Shown here piece by piece: positions 51,436-62,100 of a stretch of DNA of 64,000 nt. Position 1 is the first letter of the stretch, and the number at the start of each line of letters is the position of its first letter. A program made the translations under genes and the position numbers. The notes beneath the pieces are model-generated. The model was not told the origin of the DNA. It searched no databases and saw only the letters and a program-made list of their open reading frames with translations. Source of the DNA: Theobroma cacao. Lineage: Eukaryota > Streptophyta > Magnoliopsida > Malvales > Malvaceae. The stretch is from assembly GCF_000208745.1 (NCBI RefSeq), contig NC_030858.1, positions 29,123,050-29,187,049 on the forward strand, in the 5' to 3' direction.

Positions 51436-52401
51436 CATGGGCAGACCCACGTTGGAGGGAGTTGTGTCACATGGCACCACTCACTTCTTAAAATATTTTA
51501 GTTTTTATACTATTTATCTAGAGTTTAAGGTTGTTAATATATTAATGAGCCCATTTTTTTTATTTTATAGGGAGTAGGGTCAAAGGCTCCAAGTAAAAGT
51601 GATTTATCAAAAAGTAATTTATGTATTAATATTTAAATACTACAATGAAAGACAAAAAAATTTTCTTCCATAATTTAAGATTTTATTAAAAAACTTAAAA
51701 CCTAAATTACCCTCCCTGTTTAAAAATTCAAATCTTTCCCCTTTTCAGTCCTTGGCTGTGTTTTTCACTCCCTCAAACAACTCATCTAGACTTCAATTGT
51801 AAGTAATTTTCAACCCAAATTAAGTTTTTAAATACTTCATGTCTAAATATTTTTGATTAATTTGATAATTTGGGTTCATAATTATAATCTAGCTAATAAA
51901 AAATAATATTGCATGTCAAATAATATCTTGAAATTATGAATTTTTCTTTTTTTTTATTTTGTAGATATATTATTTGATTATTTGATTTTTATATTTAACT
52001 TTATATGGTTTGTGGATGCTTATATTTAGTTTTGATCAATAAATAGAAATTTGTCATATTGTCAGTTACTGAACTTGATAATTTGCTATGTAAGATAATA
52101 TTTTATTTAATTCTAATATTTTAATTTATGCTAATGAGTAGTAATTTTTAATAAGTTTTATAATTTTAGATAAATAAGCGAGGGAAAGATATTTTAAAAG
52201 AAAAGCAATTGTCTCACAAGACTCAGATTCGGGGCAATAACAATAAAATTCTACTAATGATGGTACTCAACAATATTCTTCTAAGTAAAGTTATGTTGAA
52301 TTTGATTTAAGTGCTCTCTTAACAGATCCTAGATCAAGGAAAAAAATTTCTAAGCATCATCCTAATGACACCATTTAGAAAAATTCCTAGGTTCGCCTCT
52401 A
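51436..52401. mobile_element. Non-autonomous hAT element, family 2, copy B
   Basis: It starts CATGGGCAGACCCACGTTGG. Its other end in reverse reads TAGAGGCGAACCTAGG. It is flanked by the perfect 8-bp duplication GTCTCAAA at 51428-51435 and 52402-52409. It is 966 bp, in the same orientation as copy A, and aligns with it over nearly its full length. It separates the LINE endonuclease from its reverse transcriptase. Confidence 0.92.
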
Positions 52402-52950
52402 GTCTCAAAATAGAAACTATGAAAGGTATGCCTATTTAGGCTTAGCTGATGACAACGAACTAATATAGGATGATGATATGAAAATGTACAAGGTAAGTTG
52501 AGTACTTCAGCATTAGGAAATTCATCAGAGAAGGCTACATTTACTATTGCTCTATCTAATCTTTCCCGTATGTAAGCTAAACCATCACATTTACACCAAG
52601 TAAATTTCAAACTAGAAGCACCCAAATCAAATAAGTTACAATGACTCATATAGTTATTAAACTGATTACAATGAGACAAATTCACACCCCTACGACCTTT
52701 CTTTTCATCTGATGATATTACTTGGTTAAAATCTCCCATTACTAACTATGGTAAATTGTGTTAAGTACTAGCTCAATTGAGAGATTGCCAAAATCTTTTC
52801 CTTTCCTCCATCTCTAGGCCTCCATAAGAAGCCGTTAACAACCATTGCTTATTTTGAAAATTAATCATAGTATGAATTAGTTGAGAAGATAAAGCAAGCA
52901 CCTCTATTTCCATAATAGCTTAATTCCATAGAAGCCAAATTTCTCTGAAG
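52402..52950 (-). pseudogene. LINE endonuclease C-terminal remnant
   Basis: Reads LLTASYGG...R..FW near 52800-52850. Then comes MGDFNQVISSDEKKGRRGVN (52739 downwards), FTWCKCDG, RERLDRAIVN and FSYHHPILV, the conserved GDFN, R-L-DR and S-HHP blocks of the APE-type LINE endonuclease. The stretch upstream of MGDFN is frameshifted. The N-terminal half is not recognisable. Confidence 0.85.
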
Positions 52951-53107
52951 AAACCATAGGCTTTTACTTGAAAAAAATTTGGGAAACCAATAAGATGACA
53001 AATCGTGTTCACTTTTAAGCCAAAGATTCTTGGTTTTAAAACAATCATCAAATGCAAATTGTAAATCCTTATCAAATTCTTGACAGTTTAATACATCTTC
53101 GACCGCA

Positions 53108-53685
53108 TGTCACAAACTATGCTATTTCACCTAAGTATGCGATACTCCGTGCAGCGCTTGAGTGGATGCTTCCACGCCAACTAGCCAATACTCGGTTATA
53201 TCTAATCAAACATCAATAATAACAACAAATCAGACTAAGACTATGCACATCAAAATCATTGGGCATATCGAATGCCATATATGCAACAATTAAGCCGCAA
53301 AAAGGAAAAATGCTTTATTAATATGAAAATAAGTACAAAAGGACCAAGACATGCCATTGTTGGGCCGTAGGGGTAGCTATAGATGATTCGCTACAAACAT
53401 ACCTTTATCAGTGAGGTAGCCCAACAATTTGTCGACTGCTCACCCCCTATAAAGAGTTTATGAGATTTTACATGTATTCTATCAATAGCCATTACAACAC
53501 TTGAGATGAAGGCATTCTTTTCCTAAAGGGTTTTTCCCCTTAAAGACTTAATAAGTATTTTTAGAGATGTCACCACAAGCCATTACAATGTTTGAAAGAG
53601 GGACATTTCCCTTACAAGTACAAAAGACTCAATCCCTTAAACAACTCTACCCTATCATAGTCCGATACAAAGTTGACTCATGACA
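53108..53685 (-). repeat. 3' LTR of the Gypsy element
   Basis: The plus edges TGTCACAAAC (53108) and GTTGACTCATGACA (ending 53685) give TGTCA...TGACA ends. The right edge abuts a purine tract on the coding strand, as expected at the start of a 3' LTR. Length 578 bp. No second LTR was found in the window. Confidence 0.85.
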
Positions 53686-53698
53686 TCCTCCCCCACTC
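53686..53698 (-). promoter_or_regulatory. Polypurine tract of the Gypsy element
   Basis: Minus-strand GAGTGGGGGAGGA directly precedes the TGTCATGAG start of the 3' LTR. This is the plus-strand priming site used in reverse transcription. Confidence 0.85.
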
Positions 53699-53888
53699 AA
53701 TTTGTTGATGTCTTTGTTGATTGGTTGGCTTGAAATTCTTCAATCTTCTAGTGAAAGGTGTGAAGATCAGCTTCCTTCTCCCAAGTGATCTTATCTGGTC
53801 CTAAACCTTTTCATCTCACCAGGTACTCCTATGTCAGTCTTCGATTGATTGTCGTCGTCCTCCCTACTAAAATTTCCTCCACTTAGCT

Positions 53889-56800
53889 CTATGATGGTGA
53901 CTTGGTGCTAATGGCGGCTCTTATGGCTTGACTTTTACTTGCATTTGTTGGATTTGAATGGAACGGCCTCAAATTGTTGGCGTGAAACACAAGGTGTGCC
54001 TTCATCCACTTAGGTGGATTAATCTTGTAAGAAGTCTTCCCTACCTTGGTTACAATTGGTACTAGACCTTCATACTTCTGTACCGGTCTTCGATCTCCCT
54101 TCTTTAGGAATCGAAGTTGTTCGAGTACCAACTTCACCAACACTAAGTTTCCCACTTAAAAGTGTTACTCCCTTCAACCTCTATTTGCCCACTTTTTCAT
54201 GCGGTTGGAGGCTTTCTCTAAATAAGCTTTCTCTATTTCAATGTTTTGTCTCCATTCCTTAGCCAAGTTGAATGCCCATGGCCTTTTCTTGCTGTACGAT
54301 TCCACTGAGGTATAGGGAAATCTAAGTTGTTGTCTAGTGACTACCTCGAAAAGGGTTTTATTGGTGGTTGAGCTTTTTGTGAGTTGAAACATAGCAGAGC
54401 CACATCTAATAGGTTGGGCCAATTCTTCTAGTTCACCTGTACAAAGTGTCTCAAGTATTATTCTAATAGCCCATTGAAGCATTTTGCCTGACCATCTGTT
54501 TGCGGGTGATAACTAAAAGTTATGTCGAGTTTTGACCCCAATAGCTTGAAAACTCTTTTCAAAAAAAGCTTGTAAACCTTGGATCTTTGTCGCTGATAAT
54601 GCTCTTAGAAATACCTTAATATTTTACCACATGTTTAAAAACTATGCGAGCCATTTTTTTTTGCAAAGCTAAACTTCTGCACTGGAATGAACGTCGCGTA
54701 CTTGGAGAAACGGTCCACCAATACCAAAATCGTTGTCATATCTCCTACTTTAGGAAGTCCTACAATAAAGTCCAAAGAAATACTTTCCCACGGTTTGGTT
54801 GGCACTAGTAGAGGTTCAAGCATTCCTACCGATCTCTGTCTATTTATTTTGTCCTACTGGCAAATGAGGCACGTCTTCATATAATCCATCACATCCTGCC
54901 ACATATGAGGTCAATAGTAACCCTGTTTCAATAATGTAACTATCCGTTAACAATCTGGATGTCCTACCTAAAGAGTGTCGTGACATTCCTGCATTAATTT
55001 TTGCTTAAACTTTCCCGTTCTTGGAACAAATATGTGTGGTCTTTTTGTTTGTAGGAGTCCATTTTCCATCCAAAAGTATTTTGAATTTTCACTTTCCACC
55101 TTTCTAATGGCCATTGCTTTGGGATCTCGATGCAAATTTTCCTTAATAAGTTTACGGATATCTGTAGTCACTTTGCTAGCTATCATTGGTGCAGTCACCC
55201 TTAGAGTTATGAATTCGACTTTCCTATTGAGGGCGTCTACCACACGATTCTCTTTTTCAGCTATGTGCTCAAAAGCGAAATCAAACTCGACTAGTAACTC
55301 TTACCATCTCGCCTACTTGATGGTAAGTTTTGGTTGTGTGAGGAAGTGACTTACGGTTGTGTTGTTGGTCTTGACCACAAATTGTGATCCTAACAAGTAG
55401 TGTATCTAGGCATGTAAATAACGAATCATTATTAGTAGTTCTTTCTCCTGTGTTGTCTAGCTCTTTTCAGCTTCATTCAACTTTCCACTTTCAAAAGCAA
55501 CCGGGTGCCCTTCTTGTAACAACACTCCTCAAAAGGCAAAGTCTGATGCATCCATCTATACCTCGAAGGGCTTTGTAATAGCAAAAAGTGCTTGAACGGG
55601 ATCCCTTATCATTGTGTCTTTCAAACCTTCGAAGGCTTCTTAGTACTATGGCGTCCAACTCCGTTCTGTCCCATTTTAAGCAAATCTATCAATACTGCTG
55701 CCCTTCTTGAATATCTTTCCATAAATCTCTAGTAATAATTGGCTAGCCTTAAAAACGAACGAAGCTTAGTTGAATTCTTAAGGGTGGCCTATTCTTTAAT
55801 AACTTTCACCTTCTGCATGTCCATTCGGATGTGTCCCTATTCAATCATGTGGCCAAAAAACTAAATTTGAGTTTACGCGAATGCACATTTCTTCCTTTTT
55901 ACATACAATTGGTTGTCAAGTAGCCTTTGAAAGACCTACCGCAAATGTCGTTGATGCTCCTATAAAGTCAAACTGTATACTACGATATCGTCTAAGTAGA
56001 TTACCAGGAATTTGTTCAAATAATCATGGAACACCTGATTCATCAATGTGCAAAAGGTAGTAAGAGTATTGGTTAGTCCAAAAGGCATAACAAGAAATTC
56101 AAATGCATCATACCGCATTATGCAAGTAGTTTTTGGTTCATCTCTCTCAACCACTCTTACTTGATGGTACCCCGATCTTAAATCTAATTTGGGAAAGTAC
56201 TTTACACCACTCAACTGGTCAAAGAGATCTACAATAAGAGGGATAGGATATTTATTCTTAATTGAATTTGTTCAGAGCCCAATAATCCACGCACAATCGT
56301 AAACTCTCATGTTGCTTCTTCTAAAAGAGTACTATGGACCCAAAAGGCTCTTTTGATGGTAGAATAAATTTGATTTGAATCAACTCATCTAATTGTTTCC
56401 TTAACTTTGCTATCTCTAGGTGAGCCATCCTCTATGGCTCTTTTGCAGACGGCTTGACTCTTGGGAATAATTCTATCTCATAATCAATAGCTCGTCGAAA
56501 GGGTAGGACCCTGGGTAGTCATTTTGGCATCATAGATTGACATTCTTCCAAAACCAATTTCACTTATTCGGGTATTGAATTTATGTTAACTTCGCCTTTG
56601 TAGATGGGTATCCCCTTCTTAAATTGTATAGCTGATATAATCTTCTTCCCACTCTTAGGTAGAATTATAGCCGGTACCACACATGGTCGTTCTCCAAAAA
56701 ATATTAAACAACTTGTAGTAGGGAAAGGAATGGCTTGTACTTTCATCATAAAATCCAAGCCCAAGATAAAATCAAAGTAATCTATAATGGCTACAGTCAA

Positions 56801-57756
56801 GTTCATCTTTCCTTTCGAAGAGCCAATCTTAACCTTTACGTATTTAACATTTCCCATGATAGCTAAAGCTGGTGAGTTAACTGTTATCATCTGCCCAAAG
56901 TCTTTCTCAACTTTAAGACAACATCTCATTACCTTTCCTAGGGTGGTGAAGGAGTCTGAGGCCCTCGTGTCGAGCATGGCTTAGGTACTTTTCTAATTCA
57001 ACAACAGTTCTACGTATATTAGATCTCGTTAGGGCTCCTTCTCCATCTTTTCTAATTGCGTTTATAAGGCGTTGAGGAAATGAATAGAACCCATTCAGGC
57101 TAGATCTTCCTCAACTTCTTCGACTGTGGTGTGTGGTGGGGTGTCTTAACATTGGTAGTGCATATCGCACTAAGAGTTGGTCGGTGAGGATAATCAACTA
57201 CTCGATGTAGTTCTTTGCATAAAAACAACATACCGGAAGTCGTGTCTTGAAGTTTCATGGCTTGTTTATTCTCGATTGGGTGAGTCTCTAGTAGGTGGTC
57301 TTCTATCACCTCCCTCACTCAAAGGTCTGCTCACTCTTTGAAATTTAGCTCTACTATTTAAGCAAGAGCTACTAGTCTTGGATGGAGGGTCTTTTCCTTT
57401 ATTGGAGTTTTCACTATAATCAGTAAGACACTCGGCAACTGCCATCACCAAAGTCACATCCTGTACCTTCTATCGCTATAACTCCATCCTTGCCCATGGT
57501 TTCAAACCCTCGAACAAATAGAATAGTCTATCTTTTTCAGTCATATCCTTAATATCTAGCATTAAAGTAAAGAAGTTCTTCACGAACTCCCGCACTGATC
57601 CCATTTGTGACAACTCCCGTAACTTCTTTCGTGCCATATACTCAGCATTCTCAGAGAAAAACTGGTTCTTTAGTTCTTACTTGAGGTCCACCCAAGTGTT
57701 GATGGGGCACTCACTATCGATGAATTTGGAATGCCACCATAACTTTGTGTTCCCGG
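53889..57756 (-). pseudogene. Gypsy gag(C-term)-protease-RT-RNaseH-integrase remnant
   Basis: Protease: MLDTRASDSF, with the usual Gly of the DTGAS/DSGAS-type active site changed to Arg, and FDFILGLDFM (56564-56977). Reverse transcriptase: FPKLDLRSGYHQVRV, VMPFGLTNTLTTF and VIYLDDIVVYS with an intact YLDD (55960-56214). RNase H lies around 55240-55580. Integrase zinc-binding and core: 54968-55243 and 54635-54823 (ISLDFIVGLPKVGDMTTILV, DRFSKYATF). Post-core region: RRPVQKYEGLVPIVTKVGKTSYKI (shown here only as the segment 53960-54110) ending near HLVFHANNLRPF (53889-54155). Stops separate most pieces; a single polyprotein cannot be read. Confidence 0.85.
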
Positions 57757-59284
57757 TGTTGTTGATTTCTCACCCAAGTGCATGTATCATTAACAAGTAA
57801 TATAATGATGAAATAGAGTATCATTCTCACAGAAAATTGAATTATTTCCTAATTGCTAATTATTAAAATTATAACACCTTAATTTTATCCGAACAATTAA
57901 ATTTAAAACTATTAAAAAGGAAAAATTAAAACTAATAAACTAAAACTAAAATTAAATAGTAAATTTGTTTTATAAAACTCAATTAACTACCAGACCTAAG
58001 ATTACGATATCCCTCAATACTTTATCTGATTATTGTCTCTCTCTCTTAACTCAGTTTAATGGATTAAGTTGCTAACCTAGAGTCCTAAATTATTTACAAG
58101 TCTTTGTCGAGTTTCTCATAAAAATACCTTCCCCAATTAATTTACTATATGTCTATGCAAATTAAATTGAAGAAAGATTCATTAAGTTTGTGCTCTAATT
58201 TTGGCTATGTATGGCTTATAGGTGTATGTCTACCATCTATGCAAATCAAACCACTTAATCAACTAAGTGTATTCGATCATTCGCTATTCTATTCTAGGTC
58301 TACCTAAATCTCCTTCGTCAAGGTTTAATCTAGGTTTCCAATTCAATCTAATTGGTGATCAAGCAATTGAAGCATTAAGAACATAATAAAATCAACAACT
58401 TAAATCTATCAAACATAATCAATAGAGAGATAAATAATTTAGACTACATAATGAGTTCAATCATAATCTTAGATTAAAAACTTAGTTCCCCATAAAGTCA
58501 CACATCATCATTGAATAAAGTTTAAACATTAAGAACAAAACCAAGAAAATAAGAGAATAAAAGAAAAGATAGAAAAACTCAAGAGTTGTATTCTTTATCT
58601 CCAAATCTCCGTGAATCCTTCAAATTCTTCTTAGCTTCAATGACTTGTGGCTTGACCCTCAACTATTAATCTGGTGTTTTTTTCTTCTCTCTTTAAGTCA
58701 TCAAAAAGGTTGTTTTTATAGGCTTTGAAGTTAAGCCAAGTTAGGTGAAGAAAAAAGTCAATTTCAGTTGGGATTTCCTCATCAGACTATGTGAGTCGCA
58801 GCCTTGTCCAATTAATTAATAGAAATCGTAATTGCTCCAAGACTACTGTAGTATGTCAACTTCGACAAGAGTTTTGATTACATTCCATGCTGAAAAAGAT
58901 GAAGTGGTAAACATGAAAGTTGTATATTCTTTTCTTTTCTTTCCAATGGTTTAAGAATCACTTCATTTGAAGCTCTGTAGAAAGAGTTATGGCCAAAATA
59001 CCAAAACATGTGCATTAGAGGTCTGCACCTCAAAATTGCTCTCCTTCTTTCATTCAAATTCTTCTTTCAAAACCTACAAAAGCATACATAAATCAATAAC
59101 AACCTATCTTAACCACATTAACACCAAATTAAGTATAAAATTAACTAAGATTAGATTAAGTCACCTTAAATAACTAATTTAAAATAATTAAACAAAATTT
59201 ACTATTTTTTATGTATTACTACAAGAATTAAGCTAAATTATTATCAAAATTAAGCCCAAATAACTCTATATTTGAGAGTTATCA
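57757..59284 (-). mobile_element. LTR-like insertion (probable solo LTR) in Gypsy gag
   Basis: It interrupts the gag frame. The plus edges are TGTTGTTGATTTC and GAGAGTTATCA, i.e. minus TGATAACTCTC...CA, so it has TG...CA ends. Flanks CCCGG (57752-57756) and CCCAG (59285-59289) could be a 5-bp duplication with one difference. At 1528 bp with no coding sequence, a solo LTR or a small non-autonomous LTR element fits. Superfamily unknown. Confidence 0.6.
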
Positions 59285-59712
59285 CCCAGAAAGATACATT
59301 GAAGCCATCGCCACTTTATCCTGTTCTAACTCCGTGCGTTTCGCTAAAAAATACTGCTCCATATCAAAATGAAGTTCTCTAACTCCTTAGAATCTTTGAC
59401 CCCTTCGTATAGCTTGGGTTTTGGTACTTTGGCCTTTTTACCTCAATCTCCTGAATTTGCACTAGCATTACCTACAGCAATAACCAAAAGATTTACTTGA
59501 GCTTTCAATTCTCCAATCTCGCCTTAGAGAGTGCTCAACATATCCCTAGTCTCATCACTCAGGGTATTAATCATCTTAGATAGTTCTCACTGGACTATCT
59601 CAATTTCATCAATTCGCTCGCGCGAAACCATTTGAGCTTTTACTGTAGCCACCACAGCCTCCAGCGCATCAATCCTCTGATAGTCTTTTGGTGAACTCCA
59701 CGTGGTCACCAT
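59285..59712 (-). pseudogene. Gypsy gag N-terminal part
   Basis: Starts MVTTWSSPKDYQRIDALEAV at 59712 and continues with VVATVKAQMVSRERIDEIEI, typical of plant Gypsy gag N-termini with a coiled-coil-like stretch. Stops occur before the insertion at 59284. Confidence 0.7.
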
Positions 59713-59740
59713 TTTTACTCTTTAGATCAGCATGTCTTAC

Positions 59741-60840
59741 TGTTGGTCTCGAATAAATGTGCTAGAGGGGGGGTGAATAGCACTTTTTGGCTCTTGGCAA
59801 GATGAAAAACTAATTTTCAAAGTAATGAAAATAAAAACAACGTAGACAATGCGCGAGAATTTAGAGTTGTTCGGTCCAAGACCTACATCCATTACCTTGA
59901 TTATTCAACAAAGGATTTTCCAAACTAATCCACTATGAACGATGAAATTCACAAGCTTTCACCAAGCTTTTACAATGGCTTTTACCAGGCCTAACCAAAA
60001 CCTTTCACAATAGTTTTTATCGGGATCAACTAAAACCCAACACCTAACTTTGCAAGGCTAAGTTAGAACCTATCCTCAATCAAGCAATTCAAGCTCAAAT
60101 ATGTAGTCATTGATTCTCACAAAATAAAATGCTCCAGACTTGAAAAAAGATAAGAAGAATTGACTACTCAAGAATGCAATGATCAATTTTCAGTAAATAG
60201 GAAGCTTCAAACACAACTTTAGGCAAGAAAAATCGATATTACAATAGTAAAAAGGTCGATTCTCAAGAAACAGAGAGGCTCGGGTCATGAAAGAATTGAT
60301 GTCTCACATGCCCACTAATTAATTCTTAAAGTTCGACAGGCACAATTCAAATGGTCCTAACGTTCAAAAAGGAAGCCAAATCTCATTCCAAAGGGCAGAA
60401 ATCTTAAAGACCTATAAATACCTTCCTATAGAACATCATTTGCAAGAGAGAACACTTAAAAAATCATTCCAAGAAAAGAAGAAAGTCAAGATCTTTAAAG
60501 TTCATATTTTTTCTCTGTCTACTGCATACTTTCAACAGAGACTTCATCTTTGAGCTTACATTCTTTGAACTATTCTCATCCCTTGGTACCTAATTGAGCT
60601 CATCAGCCTTTTGAGGACTTAAGCTTTTGTAAAAATCCACAGTTGTAATGTTATACCTTCATAGCAAAAGGTAGAACCGTTATACCTCCATAGAAAAGAT
60701 AAAGAAGTTGTGCTTGATCCTAAAAAGGTAGTGATTTGTAAAGGTTATGCTTAATCCATGAAAGGTAGTGACTTAAGGTTGTGCTTGATACATAAAAGGC
60801 AATGACTTTTATAGAAACAATATTTATAACTAAATTGATC
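59741..60840 (+). repeat. LTR-like sequence with TATA box
   Basis: It begins TGTTGGTCTCGAATAAATG directly against the Gypsy leader remnant. It contains the GAGGGGGGGTGAATAGCAC phrase, which I recall from dispersed plant repeats. TATAAATA lies at 60413-60420. Downstream, a GTGCTTGATMCATAAAAGG-type unit is repeated two to three times (about 60710-60800). No coding sequence, primer site or matching second LTR was found, and the right edge is unclear. Confidence 0.35.
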
Positions 60841-61612
60841 GCTTACATTTTTTTTCAGTCTTTATTGGAATCAATTCTTCGCTTATCAGATAGGTAAATA
60901 TACAAATATGCTATTTATCTTACTTTACTTTTCCTTTTTCTCATATATTTTTAACATTTATGATTGCAATATCTATTAAATAATTGAATATTTTTATTTT
61001 AATTCTATGTTATTATGCTAATATTTGTTAATTGGAATATTTAATTAAATAATGAAGTTTTTTTTTGTTTCACTTTGATTATTTGTACTAATGACATTAT
61101 TATTTTTTATTTGCAACACTACAACATAAATGACTTTTAATGACACAATTTTAGTTACGTTTTCATTTTTGCATCTAAAGAATTTGTCACAGTATTTGGG
61201 CTTAAAGATTTAGCTGCATTTTTTATTTTGCAACCTATAAACAATTCAATACCTTTTATGTTTCTTTATTTTAATTAAAAAAATAGTACTCTTAAGTCTA
61301 TTTTCCCACGTTCTCTNTTTGTTTTTTTGTGGATTGACTTTAATTTAAATTATGTTGTTTTTATGTCTATTTTTCATTTTCATTAATTTTTCTCTTTCTT
61401 TTATGTTCTACTTGATAGCAGTTAGTGGTTTTTGTTTTGTCTCTTAGATTGTAGGAGTGAGATAACTTTGGTTACTAGAAAATCTAACATTAAAGACAAA
61501 CTCGATCCTACAAAATATTCAAATTTGATAAAGATGTTGAAAGATGAAGACAATGAAGTAAATGAAATAAAGGTACCAGCTACAATAGAGCCTTTCTCTA
61601 GCTTACCATGTC
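60841..61612. other. AT-rich stretch, no gene recognised
   Basis: The region has a single N near 61317. An open frame beginning at 61432 translates to a short unrecognised polar peptide before entering the next LTR-like block. I cannot assign it. Confidence 0.4.
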
Positions 61613-62100
61613 AAGACCTAACCACAGGGTCCATGACTGATACACGAGTCCGACAGGTGAAGCCCGTGAGACCGGAGCAAGCCTTAGAATTCCCATCATA
61701 CGCACATAGCCAAGGATTTCTAAATCCACATATTCACATAATATTTAAATTCAAGTACACAAAGTTGCTCTTGGCACATTGCTTATACACAATATTCAAT
61801 ACAATATCCATAAGGCCATACATTTGGCTAGCAAAACGGGTTTATACTTTGTAACCCTTAACACGAGTTCAAATGGCACATCGTGTCAACATACAAAATA
61901 ACTAAGCTGAACTCCAAAAGCGAAAGCTCATGATAGACTCAGCAGAGTGGACATGTTAGGATGAGGACTTACTGGACGCCAAAATTGGTTTGTCAATAGA
62001 CGACCCTTACTACATAGTTTTGTGGCCTATTTATCTACATATGGTACAACAAATGAGTAAGTCATTTAATACTCAATGAGAGGTGCAGATAATGTTGGAA
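61613..62100 (-). repeat. LTR fragment resembling the left-hand Gypsy LTR family
   Basis: It starts TGTCAAGACCTAACC on the plus strand, similar to the TGTCACGACCC edge at 2053, and also contains an AATGAGTAAG phrase comparable to AGTGAGTAAA in that LTR. By analogy it would read on the minus strand. No primer binding site was seen left of it, so it is a solo or truncated LTR. The right edge is uncertain. Confidence 0.45.

Larger units (their letters stand above)
47040..53090 (-). mobile_element. LINE (non-LTR) retrotransposon, decayed and interrupted twice
   Basis: On the minus strand the order is endonuclease end (52950-52402), reverse transcriptase (about 51040-50040), zf-RVT-type region (49830-48660) and RNase H (47700-47240), the ORF2 layout of plant L1-type LINEs. 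A T-rich run near 47050-47070 (A-rich on the coding strand) marks the likely 3' end. Two copies of one hAT family (47712-48655 and 51436-52401) split it, each with a perfect 8-bp duplication. The right edge is at or before the Gypsy LTR at 53108. The ORF1 region is not present. Confidence 0.85.
53108..59740 (-). mobile_element. Ty3/Gypsy retrotransposon lacking its 5' LTR
   Basis: The 3' LTR is at 53108-53685 and the polypurine tract at 53686-53698. Then, going right on the minus strand, come the integrase C-terminus, integrase core, RNase H, reverse transcriptase, protease and gag, the Ty3/Gypsy order. Gag begins at 59712 (MVTTWSSPKDYQRID). It is cut by a 1.5-kb insertion (57757-59284). Immediately upstream of gag the sequence changes at about 59741 to a different repeat, so the leader, primer site and 5' LTR are missing. 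Stops and frameshifts occur throughout pol. Confidence 0.85.

Noticed and set aside
61432..61854. 140-codon plus-strand frame near the right end
   Set aside because: Its second half lies in an LTR-like block and the first half matches nothing I recognise; not called a gene.
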